Origin: Plotosus lineatus
Lineage: Eukaryota; Chordata; Actinopteri; Siluriformes; Plotosidae
Direction: 5' to 3'
Length of the DNA stretch: 64,000 nucleotides
Assembly (NCBI GenBank): GCA_024760905.1
Contig: CM045732.1
Coordinates: 59,441,996-59,505,995, forward strand
Position 1 is the stretch's first letter, and each line of letters starts with the position of its first letter. Positions 1-11,263 of the stretch are shown piece by piece. The notes under the pieces were generated by a model. It was not told the DNA's origin. It was given only the letters and a program-made list of their open reading frames with translations, and did not search any database. The position numbers were made by a program, and so were the translations under genes.

Positions 1-141
1 ATAGTTGTATTGAGTTTATAGGATTATTAGTTTTGATTGTTTTCATGGTGTCTTTGTGTTTTTGGGCAGCAGTCATTCATTAAAACATGCTTATTACAGG
101 AAAAAAAAAAACACATCACTATACAGTTCTTGCGGTTACAT

Positions 142-366
142 TTAATAGCGCTGCCTGGGGGGTGGAGGTCTGCTCTTGATGAACTGGCACTTTGGAATGT
201 GTCTCTCAGCTGGACCAGGTGCAAAACGTCTGTTACAGTGGGGACAGGTTACATAATCTGAATTCAGATCTGCACTTGGGTGAAAGCCTCTTGTTGCAGG
301 ACCATGAGCCTGACGTATGTTCTGAACAGAAGCCTTGGGTTTCTGGTTCCAGTTATTCTTCTTGAG
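142..366 (-). CDS. zc2hc1c: zc2hc1c last coding exon (second finger)
   Basis: 74 codons plus TAA, preceded by a CCCCAG acceptor (367-372). It begins L-K-K-N-N-W and carries the second finger, C-P-H-C-N-R-R-F...H-I-P-K-C. The exon is open in the phase left by the upstream exon and ends with the basic proline-rich tail expected of the family. Confidence 0.85.
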   Translation of the reverse strand, partial: LKKNNWNQKPKASVQNIRQAHGPATRGFHPSADLNSDYVTCPHCNRRFAPGPAERHIPKCQFIKSRPPPPRQRY

Positions 367-828
367 CTGGGGAAATTTAAAAAGGAAAAAAAAAATACTG
401 TAAGGAATACAGAATGGTAAACAACAACTGGAATGTTTCTCTTATTGCACGTGTTAAAATCATACATTTCTCTTATATCTCTTCGACAGTTGCTTTCAGT
501 TCATAATGGTAAGAGCTTCCTTTAGTTTGTTTGCATGTACAGTCAGCCCTCTACTTACGAAATGAATCCGTTCCAGAGCCTTTTTCGTAACCTGGAGTTT
601 TCGTAAGTAGACGTGCATTTTATATGTAAAACGCGTGATTCGTTCCAAGGCTCCCAAGACTACCCCATAAACCCTTTAAAAATGATAAAAGTACACCAAT
701 TTTGTATGAAATATGTCTTAAAAGTAAAAGAAAATTAGTTATTAAACCATTTTATTAATATTTATTATTTAAACCATTATTAAACATTTTTTTATTAATG
801 CACATACACACAACACTGTCTCTCTCTA

Positions 829-911
<83 letters not shown>

Positions 912-2840
912 CCACACGCAGTGCGCTGCCAACGGAGCTTTTGAGACGGGGTGTTGAATTTAAAGTGGAATTACCTGTTTGAAAGATCTGAGGTCCGGAT
1001 TCAATATTAACTTGCTTACTCGAGAGATCAAAGGTCCGGATTCATTATTGATTTGCTTTCTTGCGAGATCGGGAAGCATTCTGTGCACGGAACATTTGTG
1101 GCGCCGCCCACTTCCGTGCACAAAAATGCTTTGTGGCCGAATGCGGAGCTTTTGAGACGGGGCGCGGCTCATCCGGATTTCCTTAAATAAGCTGCAATGA
1201 GTACTGTACTCTCAAAACTCACAAACCAACAGTACATCTCTCCTTTACACATGTGACAAACAAGCTTATGGGTACAGTACTATGGAGATTCAGCTCCCTC
1301 CTGGCAAATTGGAGGCCAGCGGGGCAGGATGTTGGGAGACAGCCAATGAGAAAGCAACTTGTGCATTTGAATTTTTGAATGGCGCGTTTGGCGCTTTTCG
1401 TAAGAAGAGGTTGTTTCGTATACAGAAGGAGAAAATTTAGGAAAATGTTTTTCGTAACCTGGATTTTTCGTATTCAGAGGTTTTTGTAAGTAGAGGGCCG
1501 ACTGTAACTGCAGCAGCTGAAATTGTTTAAACACTCTAACCTACCTCTGGTGATGTGGTTCGACCGTTTCTTTCCAAAAACTTCTCGAGCTCGGTGCCTC
1601 TCGCCCGGTGTTCTACCATGTTGTAGACTTGACGTTTCTTTTGTAGTTTTTTCTGACAAATGCTGATATGCTTCTCCAGGCGATCTTCTTTAAAACGTCT
1701 GTGGCATACTTTGCAAGGTACAAGTTGAAAAGCAGTGTCAGGACTGCTTTCTCTGCTGAGTTGCACTTGCTGTAGCCTTCTGCTGTTCTGAATGCTTGGA
1801 CCAGCTTTAGCAGGAAGCTTTTTGAGAAGAATCTCCTCTGTAGCCTCGTTACTGTTTTGATACACACTCTGTTGACTCATCAGGTGGTTCCCTGTACGTA
1901 TATTGGTTGTACCATGCTTGGAGACGGCTTTCCTTTTTGAATGAAAATTTGAAGCAAACCTATCCATTTGGTCCTGCTCAGGATCCTTATTGTCCCCCTG
2001 CATGTCATTCTTGGCTCTTATCTTTTCCTCATCTCTCATTCTCTCAATTTCCTCCTCTTCCTGCCAGCCCCTTTGGTCCTGATCTCTCATCTCATCCTCT
2101 TGCCATTGCATTGCTCTTTCTCTCCGTATCTTGTCTTTTTCAGACTTAGAACCTTTCCTTGCGTTACTTGTAAATTGTTCAAAATGATCCTGTTCCTTTT
2201 CCACAGTTTTTGTGTTTCTCCACTCTGTTCCTTCTCTCCTTTTCTCGATTGTTTCCTTCACATGATTTTTCTGTCCGCCTAGATCATCTTTCTTCATAAC
2301 AGTGTTACTGAGTCCTGCTTCTTGTCCAACTCTTCTGCTTCCCAAAGCCTTGTCTCTGGCCTTTTCCAAGTCCCACTTTCCTTTCTGTGTACAATATAAG
2401 CTGTTTTTTTCTTCCGCTGTGTTCCTCTGATCCTCACCGTCCACCTTCCACTCGCCACTTCTTCCACTGTCTCCACAAGCAGCGCTCAGTTGAACCTTCT
2501 TCAGTGTTTCTGCTGCTTTCAACAGCTTTTCTTTCAATAACCTTTGCTTTTTATGTATTTCTTTTGTCATCCAGATCTCATTTTCATAAAGTCTATGTTG
2601 TTCGTTGTTTAATGTCTGATAGAATTTTAAGAAATCACCAATGGTTTCACTTCTTTCTTGGGCTCTATTGGTGGGGTCAGTATCAAAAGGCAGTAAATTG
2701 TTCACCTCATGTTTCTTCTGTTTCCTGTTACTGGTCTGGGAACCAGTTTCCCCTTTCTTGATGAAAAAACCCCCCAAAAATAAACAAATATGACTCAGTT
2801 TGGAGCAATAGTTGGGCATTTTCACTGTCTCTTGGTGCAA
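142..2840 (-). CDS. zc2hc1c: Zinc finger C2HC domain-containing protein 1C (two coding exons)
   Basis: ZC2HC1-family protein of about 506 residues in two exons, 2840-1545 and 366-142, joined in phase 0. The join replaces a short read-through (V-G-stop) after the GTAGGT donor. The middle is charged and glutamine/lysine-rich, probably coiled coil. Two C2HC fingers follow, each C-x2-C-x11-H-x3-C: C376/C379/H391/C395, and C473/C476/H488/C492 in the last exon. The linker (R-A-R-G-T-E-L-E-K-F-L) and the basic proline-rich C-terminus (P-P-P-P-R-Q-R) are family traits. The molecular function of the family is poorly known; the fingers should bind zinc. The start at 2840 is uncertain, because the N-terminus does not resemble what I remember of human ZC2HC1C and an upstream exon could exist. 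It is head-to-head with acyp1, as in mammals. Identity rests on fingers, linker and synteny. Confidence 0.87.
540..1504. mobile_element. Tigger/pogo-like element, copy T1, in zc2hc1c intron
   Basis: Inverted termini begin CAGTCAGCCCTCTACTTACG and end with the reverse complement (...AGTAGAGGGCCGACTG), flanked by TA on both sides. The interior repeats the TTTTCGTAACCTGGA-type subterminal motif found in five other copies, plus a (CA)n(CT)n tract at 832-918. No intact transposase is present. It fills most of the 1.2-kb intron. Confidence 0.8.
832..912. repeat. (CA)n/(CT)n microsatellite
   Basis: Compound CA then CT dinucleotide run inside Tigger-like copy T1. Confidence 0.9.
1545..2840 (-). CDS. 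zc2hc1c: zc2hc1c large coding exon (first finger)
   Basis: 432 codons on the minus strand, ending after a GAG (Glu) codon at 1545 and followed by the donor GTAGGT. It holds the coiled-coil region and the first C2HC finger. The 5' limit is the most upstream in-frame ATG; a later ATG or an upstream exon is possible. Confidence 0.8.
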
Positions 2841-3242
2841 TCAGTCCCAAAGCGGTAAAAATAGAAAGAGATTTCATTTGCCAATTTTTTAGTAGTAATT
2901 TTGTTAAAAGTTTTATAAAAAATTAAACTTTTGCTGTAACGCAATTTTACTGCAAGTTATGGTCTTTGAAAGTCTGTATGTTCAAAGCAATAAAATTTCT
3001 TCATAAACTATCAGTGTCACATTTTCAAGGTTAAATCAGTTCAATTCTAGATGTATGGTATATAAAATATGTAGCAAAAGGATATATTTGATATATCTGA
3101 GCTTATATATATCTGAGCTTTTATTGGTAAAAATATCTTTTAGTGTTAGTTTACTGATGGCATAACCTAGATGTTAGAGTAGACAGTTTTGGATGGACAC
3201 ATTCACATGCTTGGTAATCAACGTTTCAGAATTTGGTTAATA
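2841..3242. other. Probable zc2hc1c 5' flank
   Basis: AT-rich sequence between the zc2hc1c start and a Tc1-like element. It would hold the zc2hc1c promoter or a 5' exon. I see no clear TATA box or CpG cluster. Confidence 0.3.
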
Positions 3243-4800
3243 CAGGTCCTTCTCAAAAAATTAGCATATTGTGATAAAGTTCATTATTTTCTGTAATGTA
3301 CTGATAAAAATTAAACTTTCATATATTTTAGATTCATTGCACACCAACTGAAATATTTCGGGGATTTTATTGTTTTAATACTGATGATTTTGGCATACAG
3401 CTCATGAAAACCCAAAATTCTTAGCTCAAAAAAAATTAGCATATCATGAAAAGGTACTCTAAACAAGCTATTAATCTAATCATCTGAATCAACCAATTAA
3501 CTCTAAACACCTGCAAAAGATTCCTGAGGCTTTTAAAAACTCCCAGCCTGGTTCTTTACTCAATACTGCAATCATGGGTAAGACTGCCGATCTGACTGCT
3601 GTCCAGAAGGCCATCATTGACACCCTCAAGCAAGAGGGTAAGACAGAAAGAAATCTCTGAGCGAATAGGCTGTTCCCAGAGTGCTGTATCAAGACACCTC
3701 AGTGGGACGTCTGTGGGAAGGAAAAAGTGTGGCAGAAAACGCTGCACAACCAGAAGAGGTGACCGGACCCTGAGGAAGATTGTGGAGAAGGGCCGATTCC
3801 AGACCTTGGGGGACCTGTGGAAGCAGTGGACTGAGTCTGGAGTAGAAACATTCAGAGCCACGGTACACAGGTGTGTGCACGAAATGGGCTACAGGTGCCG
3901 CATTCCCCAGGTCAAGCCACTTTTGAACCAGAAACAGTGGCAGAAGCGCCTGACCTGGGCTACAGAGAAGCAGCACTGGACTGTTGCTCAGTGGTCCAAA
4001 GTACTTTTTTCGGATGAAAGCAAATTTTGCACGTCATTTGGAAATCAAGGTGCCAGAGTCTGGAGGAAGACTGGGGAGAAGGAAATGCCAAAATGCCTGA
4101 AGTCCAGTGTGAAGTACCCACAGTCAGTGATGGTCTGGGGTGCCATGTCAGCTGCTGGTGTTGGTCCACTGTGTTTTATCAAGGGCAGGGTCAATGCAGC
4201 GAGCTATCAGGAGATTTTGGAGTACTTCATGCTTCCATCTGCTGAAAAGCTTTATGGAGATGAAGATTTTCATTTTTCAGCACGACCTGGCACCTGCTCA
4301 CAGTGCCAAAAACACTGCTAAATGGTTTACTGACCATGGTATTACTGGGCTCAATTGGCCTGCCAACTCTCCTGACCTGAACCCCATAGAGAATCTGTGG
4401 GATATTGTGAAGAGAAAGTTGAGAGACACCAGACCCAACACTGTGGATGAGCTTAAGGCCGCTATCGAAGCATCCTGGGCCTCCATAACACCTCAGCAGT
4501 GCCACAGGCTGATTGCTTCCATGCCACGCCGCATTGAAGCAGTCATTTCTGTAAAAGGATTCCCGACCAAGTATTGAGTGCATAACTGAACATAACTATT
4601 TGAAGGTTGACGGTTTTTGTATTAGCAGCACCTGAAAGTAAACTTTTTTGCCAAAATTATCAATATTAAAACAATTAAAGGCTTGAACTACTTCAGTTGT
4701 GTGCAGTGAATCTAAAATATATGAAAGTTTAATTTTTACCAGTACATTACAGAAAATAATGAACTTTATCACAATATGCTAATTTTTTGAGAAGGACCTG
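3243..4800 (+). mobile_element. Tc1/mariner-like transposon, copy 1
   Basis: Full-length Tc1-like element with inverted termini of roughly 110 bp (CAGGTCCTTCTCAAAAAATT at the left, its reverse complement at the right), flanked by TA duplications at 3241-3242 and 4801-4802. It carries one broken transposase gene on the plus strand. It lies just upstream of zc2hc1c in the opposite orientation. Confidence 0.95.
3574..4577 (+). pseudogene. Tc1-like DD34E transposase, frameshifted (copy 1)
   Basis: It starts M-G-K-T-A-D-L-T-A-V-Q and shows a helix-turn-helix DNA-binding region (ISERIGCSQSAVSRHLSG) and a DD34E catalytic core: L-F-S-D-E-S-K-F, F-Q-H-D-L-A-P-A-H, S-P-D-L-N-P-I-E-N-L-W. Two breaks are visible. 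A 2-nt deletion near 3645, relative to copy 2 (AAGACAGAAAG against AAGACACAGAAAG), ends the first frame. One extra T in the T-rich run near 4268-4278 shifts the frame before Q-H-D-L-A-P. It therefore cannot encode a full transposase. Confidence 0.93.
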
Positions 4801-4802
4801 TA

Positions 4803-5183
4803 TATGTTTTGCTCTAACGTTACACACCTACATGTACGTCATTAAAAAAGTGCATCTGATTGAACAAAGATCCATTTCTTATGATTACAAGAGAGGAAAG
4901 TTGGAGTGGACATTTTGAACAGACACTTCCTCACATGTATTCACATCTGCTCTGTGCAGAACAAATCGGGGATATTACCGCCAATACATGATTTAGTTGA
5001 ATGACATTCTTATCTAATTTTGAATCAAAATTTTCATGACAAACACCATTGAAAATTATTTCACTTGGACTCCTGAGAATTTTTCAAGTGGGGAAACTCA
5101 CTTTTCAAAACTTAACCAATTCTAACCATGTATATATTTTCAAAGCAATCTGATACTTTTTCATTTTTTTAAGATACGCTATA
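4803..5183. other. AT-rich intergenic sequence
   Basis: No open frame, repeat family or regulatory motif recognised. Confidence 0.3.
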
Positions 5184-5189
5184 CTAATG

Positions 5190-6436
5190 CATAGCTGCCA
5201 ACATTCAGAAAATTGAAATAGTAATAGGGGTCCAGGGGGATGTGCCTCCTGGTCAGGGTCCAGGGACAAAGTCCCGGTGGGGGGTATCCAACGCCAAAGC
5301 TTTTTAACAAATTAACTATCAGAAAATACACCTTAAAACTACATCCTTCAAAAAAAATTTTTTATTGTTTTTACTAAGTAGCATGCACTAATTTCACATG
5401 TAGAATAACAATAATGTCCAACATGAGCATTGAGGAAATAAAATGAATATTTAACAAAGATTTGGGCAGAAACACCAACATAAAAATAATCTCTTATTTA
5501 ACTATATAGGATCAAATGAGTGAGTTATTGCTTAATGCTGCTTGGGCAATATTTTTAAGCATATACATAGAAAACAGTTCACTCGTTTTTGCAGCACCGT
5601 CATAATACGTGATCACAATAGGACACAACTTGGCATTTGAGTCACTACTGCCATCTGTTGTGATGGAAAACGGGCTGTTTTTCATGTCATCAATCATAGT
5701 TTTCCTCCCATCACTGGCCATTTCATGAATTATACTAGTTGTTTTTGTCCGAGCACATGAAAATTTCTTTACTTCGTCCGAATTCGGAAATGCTTTCCTT
5801 AACAAGGGTCCGACATGGCTCGCAACAGCGACAAAGATATTGTGTTTAACAAAAATCGAAGTAAACAAACATTCAGCCCTTATTGTTGACAGTTCATTTG
5901 TAGTTGCAACCCACTTGGTTAATTTTGAAATTTTAGCAACATTCACCACAGTTTATGCACGGACGTTTTCGCGTGAGTGACGATATCTGACCGACTACAA
6001 CGGCTAATTGATGTATCACGCCGACATGGATTGCAAAAGGCAAAATATTTACCCTTCGTTGACTTTGAAATGAATGGGAAATCTTCTCAATAGGAATCCT
6101 TATAGCGCTGTCCCTTCCCCTTGGCCGGCATGTTTAGTTCGTAGTCATGCTTCATTCCCGCGCCATCGATAAGATCGCCATTTCTCCATGTAATACTGAC
6201 AAACTATCTAACAGTGTCTCTGATTGGCTAAGCGCGGCCAGCCATCCGGCAATAGCCAATGAAATTTAGCATACTATCTGCTTTCACAGGCCAGGGCGGT
6301 GACCGACTTTTAAAGTGACCTGTAAAATTTTGTAAAATCGTATTTTATTCATGAAGTATTTATTAAATTCATATTATCGTAATTAACATCAGAAATCGTA
6401 ATGGATACGATTTTTTCGTAAATATTGGCAGCTATG
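5190..6436 (-). mobile_element. hAT-like DNA transposon remnant with inverted ends
   Basis: The ends are inverted copies of CATAGCTGCCAA (5190-5201 and 6425-6436). A possible 6-bp duplication CTAATG lies outside both (5184-5189, 6437-6442). The interior holds a minus-strand transposase fragment. Class assignment rests on the resemblance of that fragment to hAT-type transposases. An 8-bp duplication would be usual for hAT, so the class is not certain. Confidence 0.65.
5512..5949 (-). pseudogene. hAT-type transposase fragment
   Basis: 145-codon open stretch with R-A-E-C-L-F-T, H-V-G-P-L-L-R-K-A-F-P, C-A-R-T-K-T-T and F-S-I-T-T-D-G-S-S-D. I associate these blocks with the N-terminal part of the RNase-H-like core of hAT-family transposases. 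The zinc-finger start and the C-terminal dimerisation region are missing, so it is a non-functional fragment. Confidence 0.6.
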
Positions 6437-6442
6437 CTAATG

Positions 6443-8240
6443 TGTACTTATTCATGTCAAATTTTTGATAATGCGTATTATACAGATAATACAGATTTTA
6501 GGACAATTATCCTCATGTTATATATACCCAGTGCTCTAGAACACTGAAAAGGCCCATTTCCTAGTAATGACAAAGAAAGAATTTAAACAATTTTGCTAGC
6601 TTTACTTAAATATGTAAACAAACAAATAGGCTATATGTTTCAACTTACCATAACTTGCTCCATTCTCAGATGGTACGAATGAAAAAAATCCAAACTATCC
6701 CACTGTTATAATGGAGGGCTTTGTTGATACATGCAGGTTGCCTAGCACCAAGACTGTGCATAGATATCACATGACATAGATAGGCTACACCCTATTGGTT
6801 AGTGCTGTTAGAGAGCGAGAGAGAGAGAGATGTGGGCTGCTGTGTTGACAGATGCTACCCCCTCACTATAAACCGCAGAGCTTCACGCCAGAAACATCCA
6901 CAGGACAATTATCACCAGCTCCTTCCATTGGGGCACAAAATCAACACTGGATTTCTCTCAATCTAAAGAACCATTTTTTTTATTATTCTGCAAATGACAC
7001 TCTTGCCATTTTTGCACTTATCCCTTACACTCTATTTCTTCACTTTATATGTATCCCTATGTGCCTTTTGTACAAGTCATTTTTGCCTTACTTTTTGTAT
7101 ATGCCAAATTTAAATGTTTCTCTGTACAGTGAATGAAGTTAAAATGGAACTTTAATGTCAACTTTAGCCAATCAAACTGATTCTGATTCAAATAAAATTC
7201 ACATAATCCCTGTTTTTCATGGATATATAGCTGATGGAAATGTTTGTAGGAAACATCCTTCTATAGAACTTTCTTCTATAAAATTCTACAGAACAAGGTC
7301 CATAAGAACATTTTTAGGACATGTTTTACAAAAAGCTACCAGTAAAAAAAAATAAACCCCAAAATCCTTTTAATTTGTTGAATCAGACTGTGTTATTTAT
7401 TCCTTCTAATAAGTGCTCTTTGTACATAATCTGAAGGGTGTGGAACAGACAGTTGTGTCTTTTAATACCAGATATTTGAAGTTTTAAGATTGTGATGTAT
7501 CAGCAAATGTTTCACCTTGCTGGAGACACTAATTCTCCGTGAAAACCAATTAATCACGTTCCATTTAAAAATTAGAGCAAAGAATGCAATGTTGGTGTAA
7601 TATATTGTTTTGTTCTACTGAGACTTGTTCTGAATCAATTTCATGTGACTAGTAGTGCCTTTCAAGATGGCGTGGTCTACAGTGGGTTTTCAACCACCGA
7701 ACTCAAGTTGAAATCGCTAATTGTCATGTTGGTATTCCATACCCGTGGCAGGCAAACAGTCACAAGATTGAAGGCACTGCCAGTACGCGCTATTTAAAAC
7801 TGATGCTGTTGTTCATTTTTAGAAATAATCTTTATAAATATTAATCCAATTTTTCACACACATCATTAATGTAATTTTTTTGTAAGTGTATAAACATCAA
7901 GAGTTTAATGAACTGCTTTCATCTACACAATTATTCATATTTCTTTGGAGTTGTGCATATTTACACACATGAATTCTTATCAAAATGTGCAACAAATGCA
8001 GTTTTCATCAGTATTTCTTCATAAATTCCTACTGTAATGAAATCTTTCCTTTGTTTTATATTTATTTGCCAAGTTTGTGGCAAATATTGTCGATCATCAT
8101 AGATTGGCCTTCACAGCTGTACAAGGGCCTACTAACCACCCATTAGTCACTGTGGAGCCATTATTATTCGACTGGATCGATTGCACACACGCACAAGAGA
8201 GAGCTCGTGCACCTGATCATGTGTGACATTTTTCCCCTAT
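6443..8240. other. Intergenic sequence without recognised features
   Basis: AT-rich, with short chance open frames. A (GA)n patch occurs near 6813. No conserved domain, SINE or terminal repeat recognised. Confidence 0.3.
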
Positions 8241-8244
8241 ACAT

Positions 8245-8251
<7 letters not shown>

Positions 8252-8302
<51 letters not shown>

Positions 8303-8339
8303 GACATACATACATACACTGTATGTATGTATATATAGA

Positions 8340-8391
<52 letters not shown>

Positions 8392-8494
8392 GTGTGTATA
8401 TATGTATATATATATATATATGTGTGTGTATATATGTGTATATATATATATATATATACGTGTATATATGTATATATATATGAATATGTGTGTG

Positions 8495-8544
<50 letters not shown>
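8252..8544. repeat. Compound (TA)n/(TG)n/(TACA)n microsatellite
   Basis: About 290 bp of alternating purine-pyrimidine dinucleotide repeats. The open frames through it (runs of Ile/Tyr) are artefacts. Confidence 0.95.
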
Positions 8545-8549
<5 letters not shown>

Positions 8550-8653
8550 TGTTTTTCAAAAAATGTATGGAAAAAAATCGTTTGTCATAATTTTATATAG
8601 TATATTAAATATTGTGTGTGTACGTGTATATATAATATAAAATATTGTACAAG

Positions 8654-8999
8654 AGGGCAGTGGTGGTCGAGTGGATAGGATGCAGGATCGCTGATCCTAA
8701 GGTTGGGGGTTTGAGTCCTCACAGGGTTGTCACTGTCCCCCCCCAGTGCAGCTAACTGGGTTATCAAACGCAGGCCATGTCTCTCACTGTCTATGGTGAG
8801 AGGTTCATGTAAAAGAACCATTGCTGACGTTCGTAAAGAGTAGGCCGCAAAGCCATCAGCGTGTTTCTGTCCCTTGCTAAAGGGTTGTGACAGGAAGGGC
8901 AATCCGAAGTAAAAACCTATGCCAAATCAAATGTGCGAATCTAATGATTCGCTCTGGTGACTCTCGAAAACAGGAAAAAGCCGAAAGAAAAGAAGATAT
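8654..8999 (+). mobile_element. tRNA-derived SINE-A with RTE-like tail
   Basis: The head has Pol III A-box-like (GTGGTCGAGTGGATAGGATG) and B-box-like (GGTTTGAGTCCT) sequences. The body contains CAGTGCAGCTAACTGGGTTA. The tail (GATTCGCTCTGGTGACTCTC...GAAAGAAAAGAAG) resembles the 3' end of the RTE-like LINE fragments in this window. A perfect 13-bp target duplication AATATTGTACAAG flanks it (8641-8653, 9000-9012). Confidence 0.9.
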
Positions 9000-9012
9000 A
9001 ATATTGTACAAG

Positions 9013-9465
9013 GAAATTTGGCATAGCCTAGCCTAGGCTAGCCTAGAGACAAGCTAATTTGATTTAGTCATCTCTCCTGGAACCAATTAACGATGTAAGC
9101 TGAGATATACTGTACCTGTGTGCATGTATATGTATACAGTACACATACACATACACATATATACATATCGGTTCTGTGACAATTTCCTACTCCTCATCAT
9201 CAATCCTCTTCATCATGCCTGTATCATCACTCCCCTTCCTTAATCCTTTTTGTCACTCCTCTTCTAATAAAATCTCTATCTGTGACATCACATATTCCAA
9301 TCCCTTTCTGTGACATTTCCTAAATACTACAAGTAAAAACTAGTCAGTTTCAGCATTGTGTCACAGCCACAAGAGCATTAGGTGAAAACGGACCAAGCTA
9401 CAGGCAAAGATTTAAAATTTCTACATGAATTTTTGACTACATATATGATATAGAATTCTTCAACA
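9013..9465. other. Intergenic sequence
   Basis: Contains a short CTAGCCTAGGCTAGCCTAG palindromic run near 9027-9046 and T/C-rich direct repeats. No gene seen. Confidence 0.3.
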
Positions 9466-9590
9466 TTTATTCTCTGAACCGCTTAATCCTACTTAGGGTT
9501 GTATGGAGGCAACCCCTATCTCAGCCGACAGCTTGCCAGACCATCGCAGAGCAGAAACACACTGACAGCAATACAACCTACGCTTCATTA
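9466..9590 (-). mobile_element. SINE tail fragment
   Basis: Reverse-strand copy of the shared SINE-A/B tail (CTGAACCGCTTAATCCTACT, then the CATCTCAGCC block). Truncated. Confidence 0.6.
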
Positions 9591-9604
9591 TATTGATTTG
9601 ATTC

Positions 9605-10257
9605 ATTTGCAGAAGCACCGAGTCCTACAAGGGTAACAGGGAGGCTGGTGAGCATCTCAGCCGACTCTGGATAAAGACAGGATATGCCCTAAACAACTTG
9701 CCAGTCCATCACAGAGAAACACTCAGACACAATTATTCACACTCGCACCTAGGGGCAAATAGTAGCTGCCAATTAGCCTATAGGTCTTTAGACGGAGGAA
9801 GAAAACCAGAGTGTCCGGAGCAGACCTACACAAACACAGAGAAAAATGCAAACCCGCAGAAACATCATTTGGGGCCGGTGGTGTAGTGGTTAGGGTACTG
9901 TGCATCGATGTGATCAGGAGGTTATGTGTTCAAATCCCAGTTAGACCCCCCACTGCACTAAGACCTCTGGGCAAGGTCTTAACCACAAATGTGCCTCAGT
10001 TCACCCAACAGTATAAATGGGTACCAGTAAAAAAAAAAAAAAAAGGTAAGGGGGAAGGTAACCTGTGATGGACTAGCGTCCCATCCAGGAGGAGGTGAAC
10101 TTGTGGTTGCTTCACGTTACAGAAACCGACAAAAAGCACCGGCCTGATGAGCCACTAGGCTTGGGTGTAAACAGCCCAACAGACTTTACCTTTTACAGAA
10201 ACATCCCCACTAGGCCTGGGACTCAAACCCATGACCTTCTTTCTGTGATGTGGATGT
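9605..10257 (-). mobile_element. SINE-B copy interrupted by SINE-C
   Basis: Reverse SINE-B with the tail (CATCTCAGCCGACTCTGG), the middle (GACGGAGGAAGAAAACCAGA) and the head side (GGACTCAAACCCATGACCTT). It is split at 9867-10195 by a SINE-C flanked by the 10-bp duplication CAGAAACATC. Confidence 0.8.
9867..10195 (+). mobile_element. tRNA-derived SINE-C nested in SINE-B
   Basis: The head reads GGTGTAGTGGTTAGGGTACT with a B-box-like GTGTTCAAATCCCA. The body has CAGTATAAATGGGTACCAGT and the tail AACAGCCCAACAGACTTTAC. Target duplication CAGAAACATC at 9857-9866 and 10196-10205. Confidence 0.88.
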
Positions 10258-10261
10258 ACTA

Positions 10262-10530
10262 TATAAGGTGGCATGATGGCGCAGTGGTTAGCATGTCCAC
10301 CCAACAATAAGAAGGCCTGGGTTTGACTCCTGATCCGGATGCTTTTATGTAGCATTTGCATGTTCTCTCGTGCTTGTGTTGATTTCTTCCCACAGTCCAA
10401 AAACATGCACAGTAGGCTACATGCCTGTTCCAACTGTCTGCTAGGGGGACTGTGAATGGTTGTATGTGTGATGGCCCTGCGATGATGGCCTGGTAAACTG
10501 TTCAGGGTATACCCTACCCTTGCTCTATAC
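10262..10530 (+). mobile_element. tRNA-derived SINE-B
   Basis: Forward copy: head GGTGGCATGATGGCGCAGTG with a B-box-like GGGTTTGACTCC, body GCATTTGCATGTTCTCTCGT and CCCACAGTCCAAAAACATGC, and a degraded tail. It lies immediately after the preceding reverse SINE-B. Confidence 0.8.
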
Positions 10531-10539
10531 CCAAAAAAA

Positions 10540-11198
10540 TGACACAGTCTATCAAAAAATAATTTTCCCGGTTGTGACAGGCTTGCTAGCTTCAGAATTG
10601 CCCGACCTTTTTTAACGATGTCCAGCTTTTCTTGAAAAGTCCATCTTGAAAATGGCTTTGACAGTAAATGTGCAACCAAATTAATTTCTTCTCCTCCTTC
10701 AGCCATTGTGGGTTGACAAAACCACTATTAAATGAACAATATCTTTGCTTGTTGCTTGTGCAGCTCACTCCAGATGCAGTTTGCTAGCTCTGGCTAGTAC
10801 ACTCTCTCACTATCCAATCAGAGGGTGTGAAAACGCGGACATTTCCGTACGCCTGCTAGAAGGCCTTGGTGTCGCCAACTCTAAATCTGATTGGTTAAAG
10901 CAGCAGCTTTCCCGACACTTATTTTATGCTACAGGGCCCGCAGAACTGATCGTGAAGGCTTCTAGGTAGATTCCTGACCCTGGCGACAAATAATGGCTGA
11001 AATGTGATTGGTTAAATGCTTAAACATGAAAACACACATTTGGAAGCAGCGCAACCAGGGGAAAAGGCAATGAAAGGAAGCTGACAGACAATTTGGAATT
11101 ATTTAATAAGTATTCATGGACAAAATATAATTAACATCAGTCTGTTTTTTTAGGTCAGCAAGGAAGGCCTTGCAAGGCCCTGACAGCCCACCACTGAT
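10540..11198 (-). mobile_element. hAT-like fragment (transposase N-terminus plus 5' end)
   Basis: Minus-strand open sequence from 10706 reads M-A-E-G-G-E-E-I-N-L-V-A-H-L-L, then F-Q-E-K-L-D-I-V-K-K-G-R and L-A-S-L-S-Q-P-G-K. This matches the segment just before the TTF-type zinc finger of some hAT/ZMYM-like transposases. A hAT-like end, CAGTGGTGGGCTGTCAGGGC, is present on the minus strand near 11198. The rest of the transposase is absent. Joining the two parts into one element is inference. Confidence 0.45.
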
Positions 11199-11228
11199 AT
11201 GTGATTTTTTCATTGATATGTCTATGTC

Positions 11229-11263
<35 letters not shown>

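Noticed and set aside
1536..1544. Natural end of zc2hc1c after V-G-stop
   Set aside because: These codons overlap a GTAGGT donor, and the next exon at 366-142 restores the second C2HC finger in frame.
8164..8559. 131-codon open frame of Ile/Tyr/Thr repeats
   Set aside because: Translation of a TA/TG microsatellite; the same effect occurs on both strands and again at 30221-30690.
8658..8750. Possible tRNA genes (A- and B-box-like sequences in many places)
   Set aside because: All are SINE heads: the same head is followed by the same SINE body each time, and no cloverleaf with intact acceptor stem was seen.
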